In this document: positions 20,101 through 29,287 of the stretch, one piece after another | How positions within the stretch are numbered: position 1 is the first letter of the stretch | Layout: each line of letters begins with the position of its first letter | DNA from: Shewanella sp. Isolate13 | GTDB lineage: Bacteria > Pseudomonadota > Gammaproteobacteria > Enterobacterales > Shewanellaceae | Direction of reading: 5' to 3' | Length of the DNA: 64,000 bases | Assembly (NCBI RefSeq): GCF_022398325.1 | Contig: NZ_JAKEVD010000017.1 | Coordinates: 1-64,000 of the forward strand | Notes under the pieces: generated by a model | Seen by the model: only the letters and a program-made list of their open reading frames with translations | What the model was told of the DNA's origin: nothing | The model's database searches: none | Program-made: the position numbers and the translations under genes

Positions 20101-22103
20101 AAGGGACAAAACGTGTCGTCTGGGAAGTGCTTTCAGCGCCTAAACATGCCTATACCTCTATTGACTTAGGTATGGATGTAAATGGCGACGAAGATATTCA
20201 ATGGCTAGATGAAGCTCTATGTTATTCATGGACCGATAATGGTGACTTCTGTGCCATCAACAACCCAGTTCCTGGCAGATACTGGGCCATTGCCGCAAAC
20301 TGGAAGTTTGACTATGAGGATGAAAAAAATCTTGCCGATGAGTTTGCACTAAGCTTAGGCATAGTTGGAGGAGAAGATGACGGCAACCTTAGTGCCGAAG
20401 GTCCTGCAACCAACGATGGCTTAACGCCCTATCAAGTCAAGCTCAACTATAACCTCCCAGGAGCCGTTGAAGGCGATACCTACTACGGTGTGGTTGCGAT
20501 GGGCAGTGACGAGTACAACGCCACAAACTTGGGTGACTTTGCCGTTAAGCTACAACACTTTGGTACGGACACAGAAGTTAGCGCCTCGCAAACTGCCGCT
20601 AAAGAAGGGGATATTGTCGACTTTGTGGTTAATTTAGCCCCCAACTTACTGGCAGGAGAAAGGGAGTTTAGTCTAAATGCGAGCTTAAGTGATGGCATGC
20701 AACTGATCACAGACTCAGTCAGTGTGGGTGGTGTCGGTAACTATACAGATGGACTCATGGTCGAAGGCAATGACATTAGCGTGAATGCCACTCAACCTTC
20801 ATCAAGTGACATGCCACGCCACTATGTGTTTACCACTAACCTTAGCGATGCCACCTGTAAGGTACCTTATGGTGACGATGAGACCTTCTATGATCTGCCT
20901 ATGCAGGGTTTCAATCATATGGGAATTTCAGGCCTGTCGAATCAAACGGTATTCATCCCACTGAGTGAGAGCGGCTTACCCCATGTACCGCTTTACGGTA
21001 ATCCAGAAGTGTTTGGTCAAGATATTCTCGCGATTTCGCCCTTTGGTTATGTACAGTTTGATCCTATGCCTGACTTCTGGAATATGAATCTGCCGTTCGA
21101 TGACGATTTCCAAACCTTCCCCGATACCATGGTCGCTCCTCTGTGGCGTGGTGATGTGAGAATGCCCGAGCCAACATTAAACTGGGAGACTTTCCGCTAT
21201 GAGCATGTCGTTTATGGTGCCATTACAGATAAGCACTATATTTTCCAGTGGGATGGTGGTGAAGAATGGAGCGCATTCTTGAGCGGAAACTCGAACCCGG
21301 ATCCTGATGCCAAGTTCAATGTGCAAACCATTATTGCAACCGATATCAGCTTCGATGCTGAAACCCCTGAAATTATTTTTGCATACAAGACACTAGAGTC
21401 TAACAACGATCACCTCGGCTCTATCGGTCTGCACGGATATTGGGGCGAGCGCGCAAGCATGGGGCCTGCCTTTGGATGGCTTAACGATGGGTTTGCCTAC
21501 AAAGATGTAAACGAAAAAGTGTCGGCGGGCACGGTTGTCTGCGCCGACTACCGTGGTCCAGAGCAGACAGCTGTATCACTTAAGTTCTCTGCTCGTGTAT
21601 CGGCATCCGCTATTGGTAACGAAAACTCACTGATAGTCGCAAGCCAATATGCAGACTCGGAGTTACTCACTATCACCCATAACTTGGCTGCGCCAAGTAA
21701 TATTACACTTGCACCTATAGCTGATATGACAATGGAGGAAAATACCACGCTTGAAGGCATAACCGTGATGTACAACGATGTGAAAGGAACTGCAAACGGC
21801 ATCATAGTTAGCGGTGAAAATATCACAGCAACGATTAACGGTGACAGCTTTGCTATCACGCCTGACAACGATTGGCATGGCACAACTGAAGTTACCGTTA
21901 CGGTGCATGATATGGCTTACCCTTCGGATCAAGCGTCAACCCGCTTTATGCTAACGGTAAATTCTGATGGGGTAGAACCTACGCCACCAGCAGAAGAATC
22001 GCCAGATGAGCAACCAGAGTCTGATTCAAGCGGTGGTAGCTTAGGCTTCTTAGCGCTAGCCTTACTCGGAGTGCTAGCTGCGGGTCGCAGAAAGTATCAC
22101 TAA
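17148..22103 (+). CDS. Large secreted subtilisin-like (S8) protease with GlyGly-CTERM tail, copy 1
   Basis: A 1651-residue exported serine protease. A signal peptide (about 1-23) is followed by an I9-like propeptide (QTYIVELSDKPVSLY onward) and the S8 catalytic domain. The triad is Asp241 (VLDTGINSDH), His329 (NGHGSHTAS) and Ser702 (SGTSMAAPHVAG). The long His-Ser interval contains a PA-type insert with CKRGDIPRV. The C-terminal third has beta-sandwich regions and a cadherin-like repeat (IADMTMEENTTLEGI). The tail SDSSGGSLGFLALALLGVLA followed by AGRRKYH is a GlyGly-CTERM sorting signal, expected to be processed by rhombosortase after type II secretion. It is a paralogue of the gene at 23409 and probably digests extracellular protein. 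Confidence 0.93.
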   Translation: MKIKKISLMTLAAIYAASAGAAASSSTDDNIRSIEITDAILKYNEDIKNRKQRNGSIDAARNNMGKNVHRAIATSTDSKVPFQYQAGLIGEQTYIVELSDKPVSLYRGGTAHYQATSPTMNSVPVMLNARSHNKLDIQSSAVKSYSRYLTEKQDSVLALISGQAELKNRYTLAFNGMAVKMTQEQAARLAQEPGVRNVSLEKRYELHSDTGPKHIAADGLWTGSAADDKYKGEGIVVGVLDTGINSDHPSFAAVAGDGYIHQMPARYNHYLGDCEKAEFANMCNDKLIGIRSYESITDSYMDSAFQPDQPSWNITDPKRPQNGEDYNGHGSHTASTAAGNELFNVDHVVASPGETGDGVSTGLQFEHISGVAPRANIIMYQVCYPGDGSYGDGYGGCPGSALLAGIEDAVADGVDVINYSIGSTFGTFPWDDPMELGFLAAREAGISVSASAGNSYSPKYASQARGAIDHFSPWLTSVAATTHGREISVEGKMITAATGGDQPLPDLEGAGISGEYTGPVIEAKAYGSEYEKCNDPFPEGFFDTDPQGTPFSTAPIVVCKRGDIPRVTKATNVQSGGAGGFILWNASYADPVHNDPYAIPGINIDNGNYAGNYANGYFGLQDWLASGSDHSLTITASEVFLSQGNADYVADFSSRGPNLEAPDVMSPNVAAPGVDVYAAWADEMPFSMYGMPADYAAISGTSMAAPHVAGAMALLSQSHPDWTPAQIQSALMTTASLEGVTRSRDGYPFDPVDAGHSDAGSGVINVSRANQAGLLLDETAENYRAANPNNGGNIHTLNLPYFYHDSCPGTCSWMRTVTATQDGTWSVDANPLEIDGAPMLELEVSPKQFTLQAGESQTISLKAKVLQIEAIGANSSVIQLSGAVSLTPSNSALPNQHLPVGVRYSGDTLPSEVSGIIHREQGHTLTPMLNTAEIQSFNSKIFGLNKGERHDAELQRAEVRMYSDSFTRQEIEDGGAKVIFFDVPEGTKRVVWEVLSAPKHAYTSIDLGMDVNGDEDIQWLDEALCYSWTDNGDFCAINNPVPGRYWAIAANWKFDYEDEKNLADEFALSLGIVGGEDDGNLSAEGPATNDGLTPYQVKLNYNLPGAVEGDTYYGVVAMGSDEYNATNLGDFAVKLQHFGTDTEVSASQTAAKEGDIVDFVVNLAPNLLAGEREFSLNASLSDGMQLITDSVSVGGVGNYTDGLMVEGNDISVNATQPSSSDMPRHYVFTTNLSDATCKVPYGDDETFYDLPMQGFNHMGISGLSNQTVFIPLSESGLPHVPLYGNPEVFGQDILAISPFGYVQFDPMPDFWNMNLPFDDDFQTFPDTMVAPLWRGDVRMPEPTLNWETFRYEHVVYGAITDKHYIFQWDGGEEWSAFLSGNSNPDPDAKFNVQTIIATDISFDAETPEIIFAYKTLESNNDHLGSIGLHGYWGERASMGPAFGWLNDGFAYKDVNEKVSAGTVVCADYRGPEQTAVSLKFSARVSASAIGNENSLIVASQYADSELLTITHNLAAPSNITLAPIADMTMEENTTLEGITVMYNDVKGTANGIIVSGENITATINGDSFAITPDNDWHGTTEVTVTVHDMAYPSDQASTRFMLTVNSDGVEPTPPAEESPDEQPESDSSGGSLGFLALALLGVLAAGRRKYH

Positions 22104-22166
22104 GCTATCGTCACCAAACTGAGATAAGTCAAACAGTGACTTATCTCAGGACAAAACAGCAAATAA

Positions 22167-22199
22167 CAAAAAGGGCTCTATTATCAGAGCCCTTTTTTA
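22167..22199 (+). terminator. Terminator of protease 1
   Basis: AAAGGGCTCT / AGAGCCCTTT stem with an ATTATC loop and a T run, located between the convergent protease 1 and LysR genes. Confidence 0.88.
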
Positions 22200-22216
22200 T
22201 CAAAGAGGTAAAAATC

Positions 22217-23122
22217 TCAAGCTGTTGAGTTTGAAAGCATTAGCTGTAAAAAACGCTTAGCCGCAACACTTGCCTGACTTCGTAACATCACCACACTAAA
22301 ACACACATCCAACTGTGGCATGTCGACAGGTTTAAAAATATGCAACTCATCCGCCACGGCTTCATCGAATAACGCCACCTGAGGGGTTAGGGCTAACATC
22401 TGCGAATGCTGCATGGCCGCCTTAATCGGCGGAAAAGCGTCATAATGTAAAAGCCCTGCAAAATCACTTCGATACTCAAACAAGAGATCACCAAACATAT
22501 CGACAACGCCTGCGGGTAAATTCCTCGGTATGGCGATGGGGTATTGGCGAATATCCTCTAAACTGAGACTATCACGCTGTGCAAGAGGATGATCTTTTCT
22601 GGCACAGAAAACGGCGTTATAGGTGGGTAGGTTAAAACATTGAACTAAGGCTTCGTGGCCTATTTCCTCTCCTCTGACATCTGTCACCAGCAGAGATAAT
22701 TTTCCTTGAAGCAATTTTACTAAGTTAGCCTGCCAAGTGCCCTCTTCCAATTCAACATGCACATCGGGGTAGCGATCGATAAAGCGACCTATGGCAGGCC
22801 CAAGTATGGTGTTTGCAGGAACCGGACTCGTCCCTATCGCAAGGTGGCCACTGCTTTTTCCCTGCAGGTACTGCAACTCTTTTCGCAAGGTGTCGACACC
22901 TTGAATGATGCTTTCACTATGATTGAGCACCAGCTCACCCGATGGCGTCAACGACATCGCTTGATGACCACGGATCAACAGCTCTGTCCCAAGCAACCCT
23001 TCCAAACGCTGAATACTCCGAGTCAGTGACGGCTGTGCTAAGTTCAGTCTCTGCGCAGCCTTTTGATAATTTCCCTCTCTGGCTAACACAGTAAAATTTT
23101 TTAAATGTCTAAATTCAATCAA
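22217..23122 (-). CDS. LysR-family transcriptional regulator (cassette 2)
   Basis: This 301-residue protein begins at a TTG codon (MIEFRHLKNF), preceded by GGATGAG. No in-frame ATG lies just upstream, and the N-terminus fits other LysR proteins. HTH: NYQKAAQRLNLAQPSLTRSIQRLEGLLG; then a substrate-binding domain. It is homologous to the regulator at 15809-16711, and both precede a divergent giant protease, indicating duplication of the whole unit. It is the likely regulator of the protease at 23409. Confidence 0.9.
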   Translation of the reverse strand: MIEFRHLKNFTVLAREGNYQKAAQRLNLAQPSLTRSIQRLEGLLGTELLIRGHQAMSLTPSGELVLNHSESIIQGVDTLRKELQYLQGKSSGHLAIGTSPVPANTILGPAIGRFIDRYPDVHVELEEGTWQANLVKLLQGKLSLLVTDVRGEEIGHEALVQCFNLPTYNAVFCARKDHPLAQRDSLSLEDIRQYPIAIPRNLPAGVVDMFGDLLFEYRSDFAGLLHYDAFPPIKAAMQHSQMLALTPQVALFDEAVADELHIFKPVDMPQLDVCFSVVMLRSQASVAAKRFLQLMLSNSTA

Positions 23123-23198
23123 GACTCATCCGAAAGTCAACTGTTAACAGATTAACAACATACTCATGTTGAAAATAATGGACAAGTAAGCGGCTGTT

Positions 23199-23210
23199 AC
23201 AACTTGTATC
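23199..23210. promoter_or_regulatory. Shared 12-mer in the second LysR-protease intergenic region
   Basis: ACAACTTGTATC is identical to 16889-16900. Here it sits inside a perfect TACAA-C-TTGTA palindrome (23198-23208), 77 nt upstream of the LysR start and about 200 nt upstream of the protease start. It is a candidate LysR operator. Confidence 0.45.
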
Positions 23211-23408
23211 GACAAACCTAAAAAATACAGACAAACACAAAAAACATAACCCCTTGTTATACCAGCGATAAAGAATATGCCTCCCATATGTGTATACAGA
23301 ATACGTATCGAAGCATACGTATAACACATTAGCCGTTAACAGCTCGCTACCGTAAAAACAAAGTGCAAAATTAACAACTTTGCAACAACAAACAACAAGG
23401 AATGGAAC

Positions 23409-26400
23409 ATGAAACTCAAGAAAATTAGCGTAGTCACTATGGCTGCGTTATATGCTACTGGGTTAGGGACGCTAGTCGCGAACCCTCTATCCATAGACAC
23501 CAGCAATGGTGGTAACAGTGAACTCATCGGCATAAAACTTACACCAGAGCAAATCGAACAATATAAAAACAAGCCAAAACACCCTGGTGTCAATCAAGCA
23601 AACCGCCCAGGACAAGTCGGTATGAACGTACATCGTGCAGCTAAAGGCAGTAGCCATAAAGCGCCGTTTGTATGGGAAGATGAAATTGAGGGTGAGCACA
23701 CTTACATCATTCAGTTGATGGATTCACCTATTGCCTTGTATCAAGGTGAACGACCAGAGTATGCCGCAACCTCTCCACGCAGTCAGCAGCCATCGATGCG
23801 CAGCAGTGAACGCTTCGGTACACTCGACGTGAAGAGCCAAGCCGTTAAGAGCTACCGTAACTTCTTGACTGAGACTCAAGACTTAACAGCAAGTAAGATC
23901 AAAATGGTTGCCCCACGTGCCGAGATCAAGCGCCGCTTTAATATTGCGCTAAACGGTATGACCATGGCCTTGAGCCAGCATGAAGCCGCTAAAGTTGCCG
24001 AAATGCCAGGCGTTAAAGCTGTGACTCGCGCTAAAGAATACAAACTCTTTACCGATGTCGGCCCTAAGCACATTGGCGCAGATATGGTTTGGCAAGGTAG
24101 CGGTGTACCCGATGGCGTAGAGATGCGCGGTGAAGGTATCGTTGCCGGTATTATCGATACTGGTATTAACTCAGACCACCCCTCTTTTGCCGCCGTTGCA
24201 GGCGATGGTTACGTTCATAGCAATCCACTCGGCGAAGGCAATTTCGTTGGTGACTGTGTTGAATATCCAAACATGTGTAACAGCAAGCTTATCGGTGTAC
24301 GCTCATACGATATCATTACCGATACCTTTAAAGACCCAGTATTCCAGCCCGATATTCCAGAGTGGGAAGTTGACTACAAACGTGCACCAACCGGTGAAGA
24401 TTACAACGGTCACGGCTCTCACACTGCGGGAACGGTAGCGGGTAACGTTCTGCACGATGTCGCCTTCCAATTAGCAGGAATGACTGAGAAATCTGATGGT
24501 TTCGATACCCCATTAGTCTTCCCAGAGATCTCAGGTGTTGCACCTCGTGCCAACATTATTGCCTATCAAGTCTGTTACCCAGGCGGCGGCTCATTTGGTG
24601 AGACCTATGGTGGCTGTCCAGGTGATGCACTGGTGGCAGCGATTGAAGACGCCATCGTCGATGGTGTTGACGTGATCAACTTCTCAATCGGTGGCCTCGA
24701 GAGTTTACCTTGGTACGATGCCATTGAAATGGCATTTCTATCGGCACGTGAAGCCGGGATCTCCGTTGCAGCCTCTGCGGGTAACTGGGGCCAATATGGC
24801 CCATCTTATATCGACCACGTATCTCCTTGGTTAACCTCTGTTGCTGCAAGTACCCACGGCCGTCAAATTGAGCCTGTTGCGGGTCGCATCAGCGACTATG
24901 TGGGTGCCAATGCGCCTGAGGATATCGAAGGTTACGGGATCACAGGTGACTTTACCGGTAACTTAGTCGATGCAGCAGATTTTGGCGATGAACTGTGTTT
25001 AGAGCCATTTGCAGAAGGCACCTTTGAAAGTGACGATATTGTCCTATGTAAGCGTGGTGATATTGCCCGCGTACAAAAAGGCGTTAACGTTGCCGAAGGC
25101 GGCGCTGGCGGTGTAATCCTTTATAACGCTATCTCTTGGGATGATGGTCGAGGCGGTAATAGCCTTAACTTAAACCCATTCCCAATCCCAGGTATGCACA
25201 TCGATATGGCATCTGGTAATGCGCTTGTGGACTGGGTAGCAAACTCAGAGACAGCACCCCAGCTCAGTATCTACGCATCTGAAATCACCACCACAGAACG
25301 TGAAGCCGATATCTTAGCTAACTTCTCATCTCGTGGACCAAGCACAACCAACCCAAATACTATGGTGCCTAACGTATCTGCGCCGGGTGTCGATGTTTTT
25401 GCCGCCTACTCAGATGAAATGCCATTTAGCCTGTACCCAGCACCAAGCGATTATGTTGCAATCAGCGGTACCTCGATGTCAGGTCCTCATGTTGCGGGTG
25501 CACTGGCCTTGCTAACACAGGCGCATCCTCAGTGGACGCCAGCGATGATCCAGTCGGCATTGATGATGACGGCACAATCAGGCAAAGCCTATAACAACGA
25601 TTATCCACCAACACTTGAAACGGCAAGCTTCCATCAAATGGGCAGTGGCGTCATCAATGTGGCTAGAGCGGTAAAAGCGGGTCTAGTCATGGATGAAAAT
25701 GGTGACAACTACCGCGCAGCTAACCCTATGGAAGGTGGCGATGTCACTGCGCTAAACGTCCCTTATCTTGTCAATGCTGAGTGTAAAAGCACTTGTACTT
25801 GGATGCGTACCTTTACCGCGACACAAGATGGTGAGTGGACTGTTGATTCTGAAGTACTAGACATGGATGGTGCGCCGTTCTTAGAGCTAGATGTTTATCC
25901 AAAGACCTTTACCGTTAAAGCCGGTGAAACCCAAAGTATCATGGTAACCGCCAAAGTGCTGGATGTGACTTCGGTTAACGCCAGCTCAGCGAACTTAGAC
26001 CTGTTTGGTAAGGTTCACCTAACCCCTGCAGATAAAGCGGTGCCAAACCAGTACCTACCGGTTATTGCAAGCTTTAGCGGTTCAACACTTCCTGAAATCG
26101 TATCGGGTCTTATCCACCGTGATAACGGTACCTTGTTGACGCCTGAGCTAATGACAAAAGAAATTGCAGAGCTCAATGTTAAAGTTCACGGCTTAACTGC
26201 CGGTGATGTGGTTGAAAGCCAGCTAAGCGCGGCTTATGTTGACTTTGAAGATCCTGAAACCATGCAAGACAACCCAGGGATCAAGGTGCACTTCTTTGAC
26301 GTACCAGAAGGCACTGCACGTATTGTTTGGGAGCAGGTATCAGAAGATAAAGCGGCAGCGTCATCACTCGATATCGGTATGGACCTTAATGAAAACGGTC

Positions 26401-28316
26401 TAGTTGAATGGTATGACGAGGCGATCTGTTACTCATTTACCGATGTACAAGACTACTGTGCCATTAACAATCCTATGCCAGGCCGTTATTGGGCGATGCT
26501 AGGTAACTTTAAACGCCCTTGGGGTGATGAAGAAGATACGCTAGATACCATCACCACCAGTTTAGCGGTGATCCCAAGTGTAGATAGTGGCAACCTAAGC
26601 GTGACAGGTCCACAAACCACTAACGGTTTAGAGCCATACAACTTAGCGATGAACTGGTCTCTAGCAGACGCTGCAAAAGGCGATCGTTTCTATGGCTTGG
26701 TTGAAGTCGGTAATAGCGCAGACAACGTAGGCAACCTAGGTAAAATGGCGCTCAATTTAGTTCATGCTGGTGACGATGTGATGATTAACACCAGCCAGCA
26801 GCAAGCTAAAGAGGGTGATATTGTTCAAGTGAATGTTCAGATGGCACCTAACATGGTTGGCCTAGAGCGTGATGTGAACATGCAGCTCAACCTGCCTGAA
26901 GGTTTACAGTTGATTAGCGATTCAGTCACGGCAAGCAGCAGCAACCAAGACTTAGCCGATGCGTTGACCGTTGAAGGCAATCAAATCAGTCTTGCTACCA
27001 TGCAGCAAGCCAGTAATGCACAGGCACGTGAGTATCAGTTCACTACCAGTGAAGACGACATGACTTGTCGCGTTCCTGTAGGTTCAAACCCTTACTACCT
27101 AGACTTGTATGGCGAAGCCTACATCGAGCCTGAGTTTGCCATTGGTGGCCGCGCGAATGAAACCCTTACAGTGCCATTAAGCATCTTTGGTGTCGATAGG
27201 ATCCCACTGTACAACAACAATCCTGACTACATGGAGAAAGACACACTGACTATCTCGCCAGCAGGCTTCATTCAGCTTGATAGCATGCCGCTATTCTGGC
27301 CTCTGCACTTCCCTATGGATGAGCAGTTCTTCCCAGATACTGTGATTGCACCGCTTTGGCGTGGTGATGGATTTATGCTACCAGGCTTCGATATGGATAC
27401 TGAAGCATATGATGGAGTGTCGCTAGCATCGACCACAGATGGCCGCTACTTAATCGTTGAGTGGGACAACATGCGCCAAGAGTTTGCCTTTGGTGTTAAC
27501 TTTGACCCGGACTACGATGCACGCTATAGCTTTGAGCTTATCGCATCAACAGAGCTGAACTTCTCGGCAGGTGAGCATGAGTTTATCTTCGCTTACGATA
27601 AGTTTACTGGTAAGAAGTCACACTTAGGTTCAATCGGCCTGCATGGCTTCCATGGTCCTCGCGGTACCTTTGGTCCAGCATATGGTTACACAGGTGACGG
27701 TTATGCCTTCAACGACGTTGATGAGAAGGTCTCTGAAGGTCTAGTGGTTTGTGCTAACTACTTTGGCCCTGAGCAATCGGCGATTGAAGTGTCATTCTCT
27801 GCACGTGTTGCCGCAGCAGGTGTCGGTCAAGATCTACAGATCTCAGTAGACAGTGATTACACAGGTAGCGACAGCATCACCACAACATCAGTACTGAAAG
27901 TACCTTCAAACCTTGCGATTGGTGCACTAAGCGACATGAGTGTTGATGAGAATGAAAGCATCAGCTTTGAAGTGATGGTTCAGGATAAAGAAAACACGGC
28001 CAACGGCATTCAAGTGTCTGCAGAGCATGTGACTGCAACAGTTGAAGGCAACATGGTAACGCTGACTCCTGAAGCGGATTGGCATGGCGACACCACGGTA
28101 ACCGTAACGGCCCATGACTTAGCCTACCCTAATGACGCAGTGCAAACTAGCTTCACACTCACGGTTAATTCAGATGGCACAGAGCCGACTCCACCACCAG
28201 CAGAAGAAGTCCCAGAGGTTGACGAGCAAGATAGTGACTCTAGCGGTGGTAGCTTAGGCTTCCTAGGTCTTGCACTACTAGGCTTATTCGCAGCAGGTCG
28301 TAGAAAGCTTCACTAA
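23409..28316 (+). CDS. Large secreted subtilisin-like (S8) protease with GlyGly-CTERM tail, copy 2
   Basis: A 1635-residue paralogue of the protease at 17148. Signal peptide (about 1-24), I9-like propeptide (HTYIIQLMDSPIALYQ), and S8 domain with Asp250 (IIDTGINSDH), His335 (NGHGSHTAG) and Ser689 (SGTSMSGPHVAG). A PA-type insert (CKRGDIARVQKG) lies between His and Ser. The same beta-rich C-terminal modules and cadherin-like repeat (LSDMSVDENESISFEV) follow. It ends SDSSGGSLGFLGLALLGLF and a short Arg-rich tail, the GlyGly-CTERM signal. Good Shine-Dalgarno AAGGAATGGA before the ATG. The two paralogues align along their full length, including the linker and tail, so they arose by duplication rather than domain shuffling. 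Confidence 0.93.
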   Translation: MKLKKISVVTMAALYATGLGTLVANPLSIDTSNGGNSELIGIKLTPEQIEQYKNKPKHPGVNQANRPGQVGMNVHRAAKGSSHKAPFVWEDEIEGEHTYIIQLMDSPIALYQGERPEYAATSPRSQQPSMRSSERFGTLDVKSQAVKSYRNFLTETQDLTASKIKMVAPRAEIKRRFNIALNGMTMALSQHEAAKVAEMPGVKAVTRAKEYKLFTDVGPKHIGADMVWQGSGVPDGVEMRGEGIVAGIIDTGINSDHPSFAAVAGDGYVHSNPLGEGNFVGDCVEYPNMCNSKLIGVRSYDIITDTFKDPVFQPDIPEWEVDYKRAPTGEDYNGHGSHTAGTVAGNVLHDVAFQLAGMTEKSDGFDTPLVFPEISGVAPRANIIAYQVCYPGGGSFGETYGGCPGDALVAAIEDAIVDGVDVINFSIGGLESLPWYDAIEMAFLSAREAGISVAASAGNWGQYGPSYIDHVSPWLTSVAASTHGRQIEPVAGRISDYVGANAPEDIEGYGITGDFTGNLVDAADFGDELCLEPFAEGTFESDDIVLCKRGDIARVQKGVNVAEGGAGGVILYNAISWDDGRGGNSLNLNPFPIPGMHIDMASGNALVDWVANSETAPQLSIYASEITTTEREADILANFSSRGPSTTNPNTMVPNVSAPGVDVFAAYSDEMPFSLYPAPSDYVAISGTSMSGPHVAGALALLTQAHPQWTPAMIQSALMMTAQSGKAYNNDYPPTLETASFHQMGSGVINVARAVKAGLVMDENGDNYRAANPMEGGDVTALNVPYLVNAECKSTCTWMRTFTATQDGEWTVDSEVLDMDGAPFLELDVYPKTFTVKAGETQSIMVTAKVLDVTSVNASSANLDLFGKVHLTPADKAVPNQYLPVIASFSGSTLPEIVSGLIHRDNGTLLTPELMTKEIAELNVKVHGLTAGDVVESQLSAAYVDFEDPETMQDNPGIKVHFFDVPEGTARIVWEQVSEDKAAASSLDIGMDLNENGLVEWYDEAICYSFTDVQDYCAINNPMPGRYWAMLGNFKRPWGDEEDTLDTITTSLAVIPSVDSGNLSVTGPQTTNGLEPYNLAMNWSLADAAKGDRFYGLVEVGNSADNVGNLGKMALNLVHAGDDVMINTSQQQAKEGDIVQVNVQMAPNMVGLERDVNMQLNLPEGLQLISDSVTASSSNQDLADALTVEGNQISLATMQQASNAQAREYQFTTSEDDMTCRVPVGSNPYYLDLYGEAYIEPEFAIGGRANETLTVPLSIFGVDRIPLYNNNPDYMEKDTLTISPAGFIQLDSMPLFWPLHFPMDEQFFPDTVIAPLWRGDGFMLPGFDMDTEAYDGVSLASTTDGRYLIVEWDNMRQEFAFGVNFDPDYDARYSFELIASTELNFSAGEHEFIFAYDKFTGKKSHLGSIGLHGFHGPRGTFGPAYGYTGDGYAFNDVDEKVSEGLVVCANYFGPEQSAIEVSFSARVAAAGVGQDLQISVDSDYTGSDSITTTSVLKVPSNLAIGALSDMSVDENESISFEVMVQDKENTANGIQVSAEHVTATVEGNMVTLTPEADWHGDTTVTVTAHDLAYPNDAVQTSFTLTVNSDGTEPTPPPAEEVPEVDEQDSDSSGGSLGFLGLALLGLFAAGRRKLH

Positions 28317-28401
28317 AATTGCAGTAAGGAGCAAACGCTTTAACGAGCATTGAGGTTAAGTCACTGCTCCAACTGTTTTCACAACACTTAACCTTGTTTT
28401 T

Positions 28402-28428
28402 GGGCCCTCATATGAGGGCCCTTTTTTT
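28402..28428 (+). terminator. Terminator of protease 2
   Basis: GGGCCCTCA / TGAGGGCCC stem with a TA loop, followed by TTTTTTT. It lies 85 nt after the protease stop codon. Confidence 0.9.
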
Positions 28429-28464
28429 GCAGTAAATAAATCTGCATGACTTTATTTAACTGAT

Positions 28465-29157
28465 TTACTTAACAGAATTAATTTCAGCATCGGTTAAATA
28501 ACGCCATTCACCCAGCTCAAGTGCGGGATCTAATTCAATCGCGCCAACACTTTCACGGTGCAACTTAGTCACCTTGTTGCCAACGGCGGCCAGCATACGC
28601 TTAACTTGATGATACTTACCTTCAGTAATGGTCAAACGCGCTTGGTTCGAGCCTAAAATCTCAAGCTCTGCTGGTTTGGTCAAACCATCTTCATTATTGA
28701 GCTGTAGACCATCGGCAAATTGCTGCACTAGATCTTCTGTTAATGGCTCAGCCGTTTCTAACAAGTAGCGCTTACCACACTCTTTCTTTGGCGAAGTGAT
28801 TTTATGCGACCACTGACCATCTGTGGTGATCAACACCAGACCTGTGGTGTCGGCATCTAAACGACCAGCAATATGTAAGTCTTCAGGACGGATCACATCT
28901 AATAAACTAATAACCGATTGATACTCTTCATCAATGGTTGAACAGATGGTATCAACAGGCTTGTTTAGCATGATAAAACGCGGACCTATGATGGTTAACA
29001 GCTCCCCCTCTAGGCGGATCTCATGCTCATCGGTTACCTTAAAGCCCGAGTTTTTAACGACTTCGCCATTGCAAGTGACATCGCCACGGTGCAAGGCTTT
29101 CTTGGCAGAAACGCGAGAGTGTGAAGTTGACTCACAAATAAATTTATCTAAACGCAC
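28465..29157 (-). CDS. rsuA: 16S rRNA pseudouridine synthase RsuA
   Basis: A 230-residue enzyme that makes pseudouridine 516 of 16S rRNA (E. coli numbering). N-terminal S4 domain (MRLDKFICESTSHSRVSAKK), then the RsuA catalytic core with HIAGRLDADTTGLVL carrying the catalytic Asp, and EGKYHQVKRMLAAVGNKV near the end. The size matches E. coli RsuA (231). It is convergent with protease 2 and appears monocistronic. Confidence 0.93.
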   Translation of the reverse strand: MRLDKFICESTSHSRVSAKKALHRGDVTCNGEVVKNSGFKVTDEHEIRLEGELLTIIGPRFIMLNKPVDTICSTIDEEYQSVISLLDVIRPEDLHIAGRLDADTTGLVLITTDGQWSHKITSPKKECGKRYLLETAEPLTEDLVQQFADGLQLNNEDGLTKPAELEILGSNQARLTITEGKYHQVKRMLAAVGNKVTKLHRESVGAIELDPALELGEWRYLTDAEINSVK

Positions 29158-29287
29158 AGTAAAAACTCAGCTGATATAACCATAATGGCCGACATTATGA
29201 GGCCAGCGCAGCCAAAGGGCAAAGTTTTGCTTGAACAAGCGACAATCTCAGGCGTATCGTTATGGCGAGTTTTTGTAGAGATGCGAT

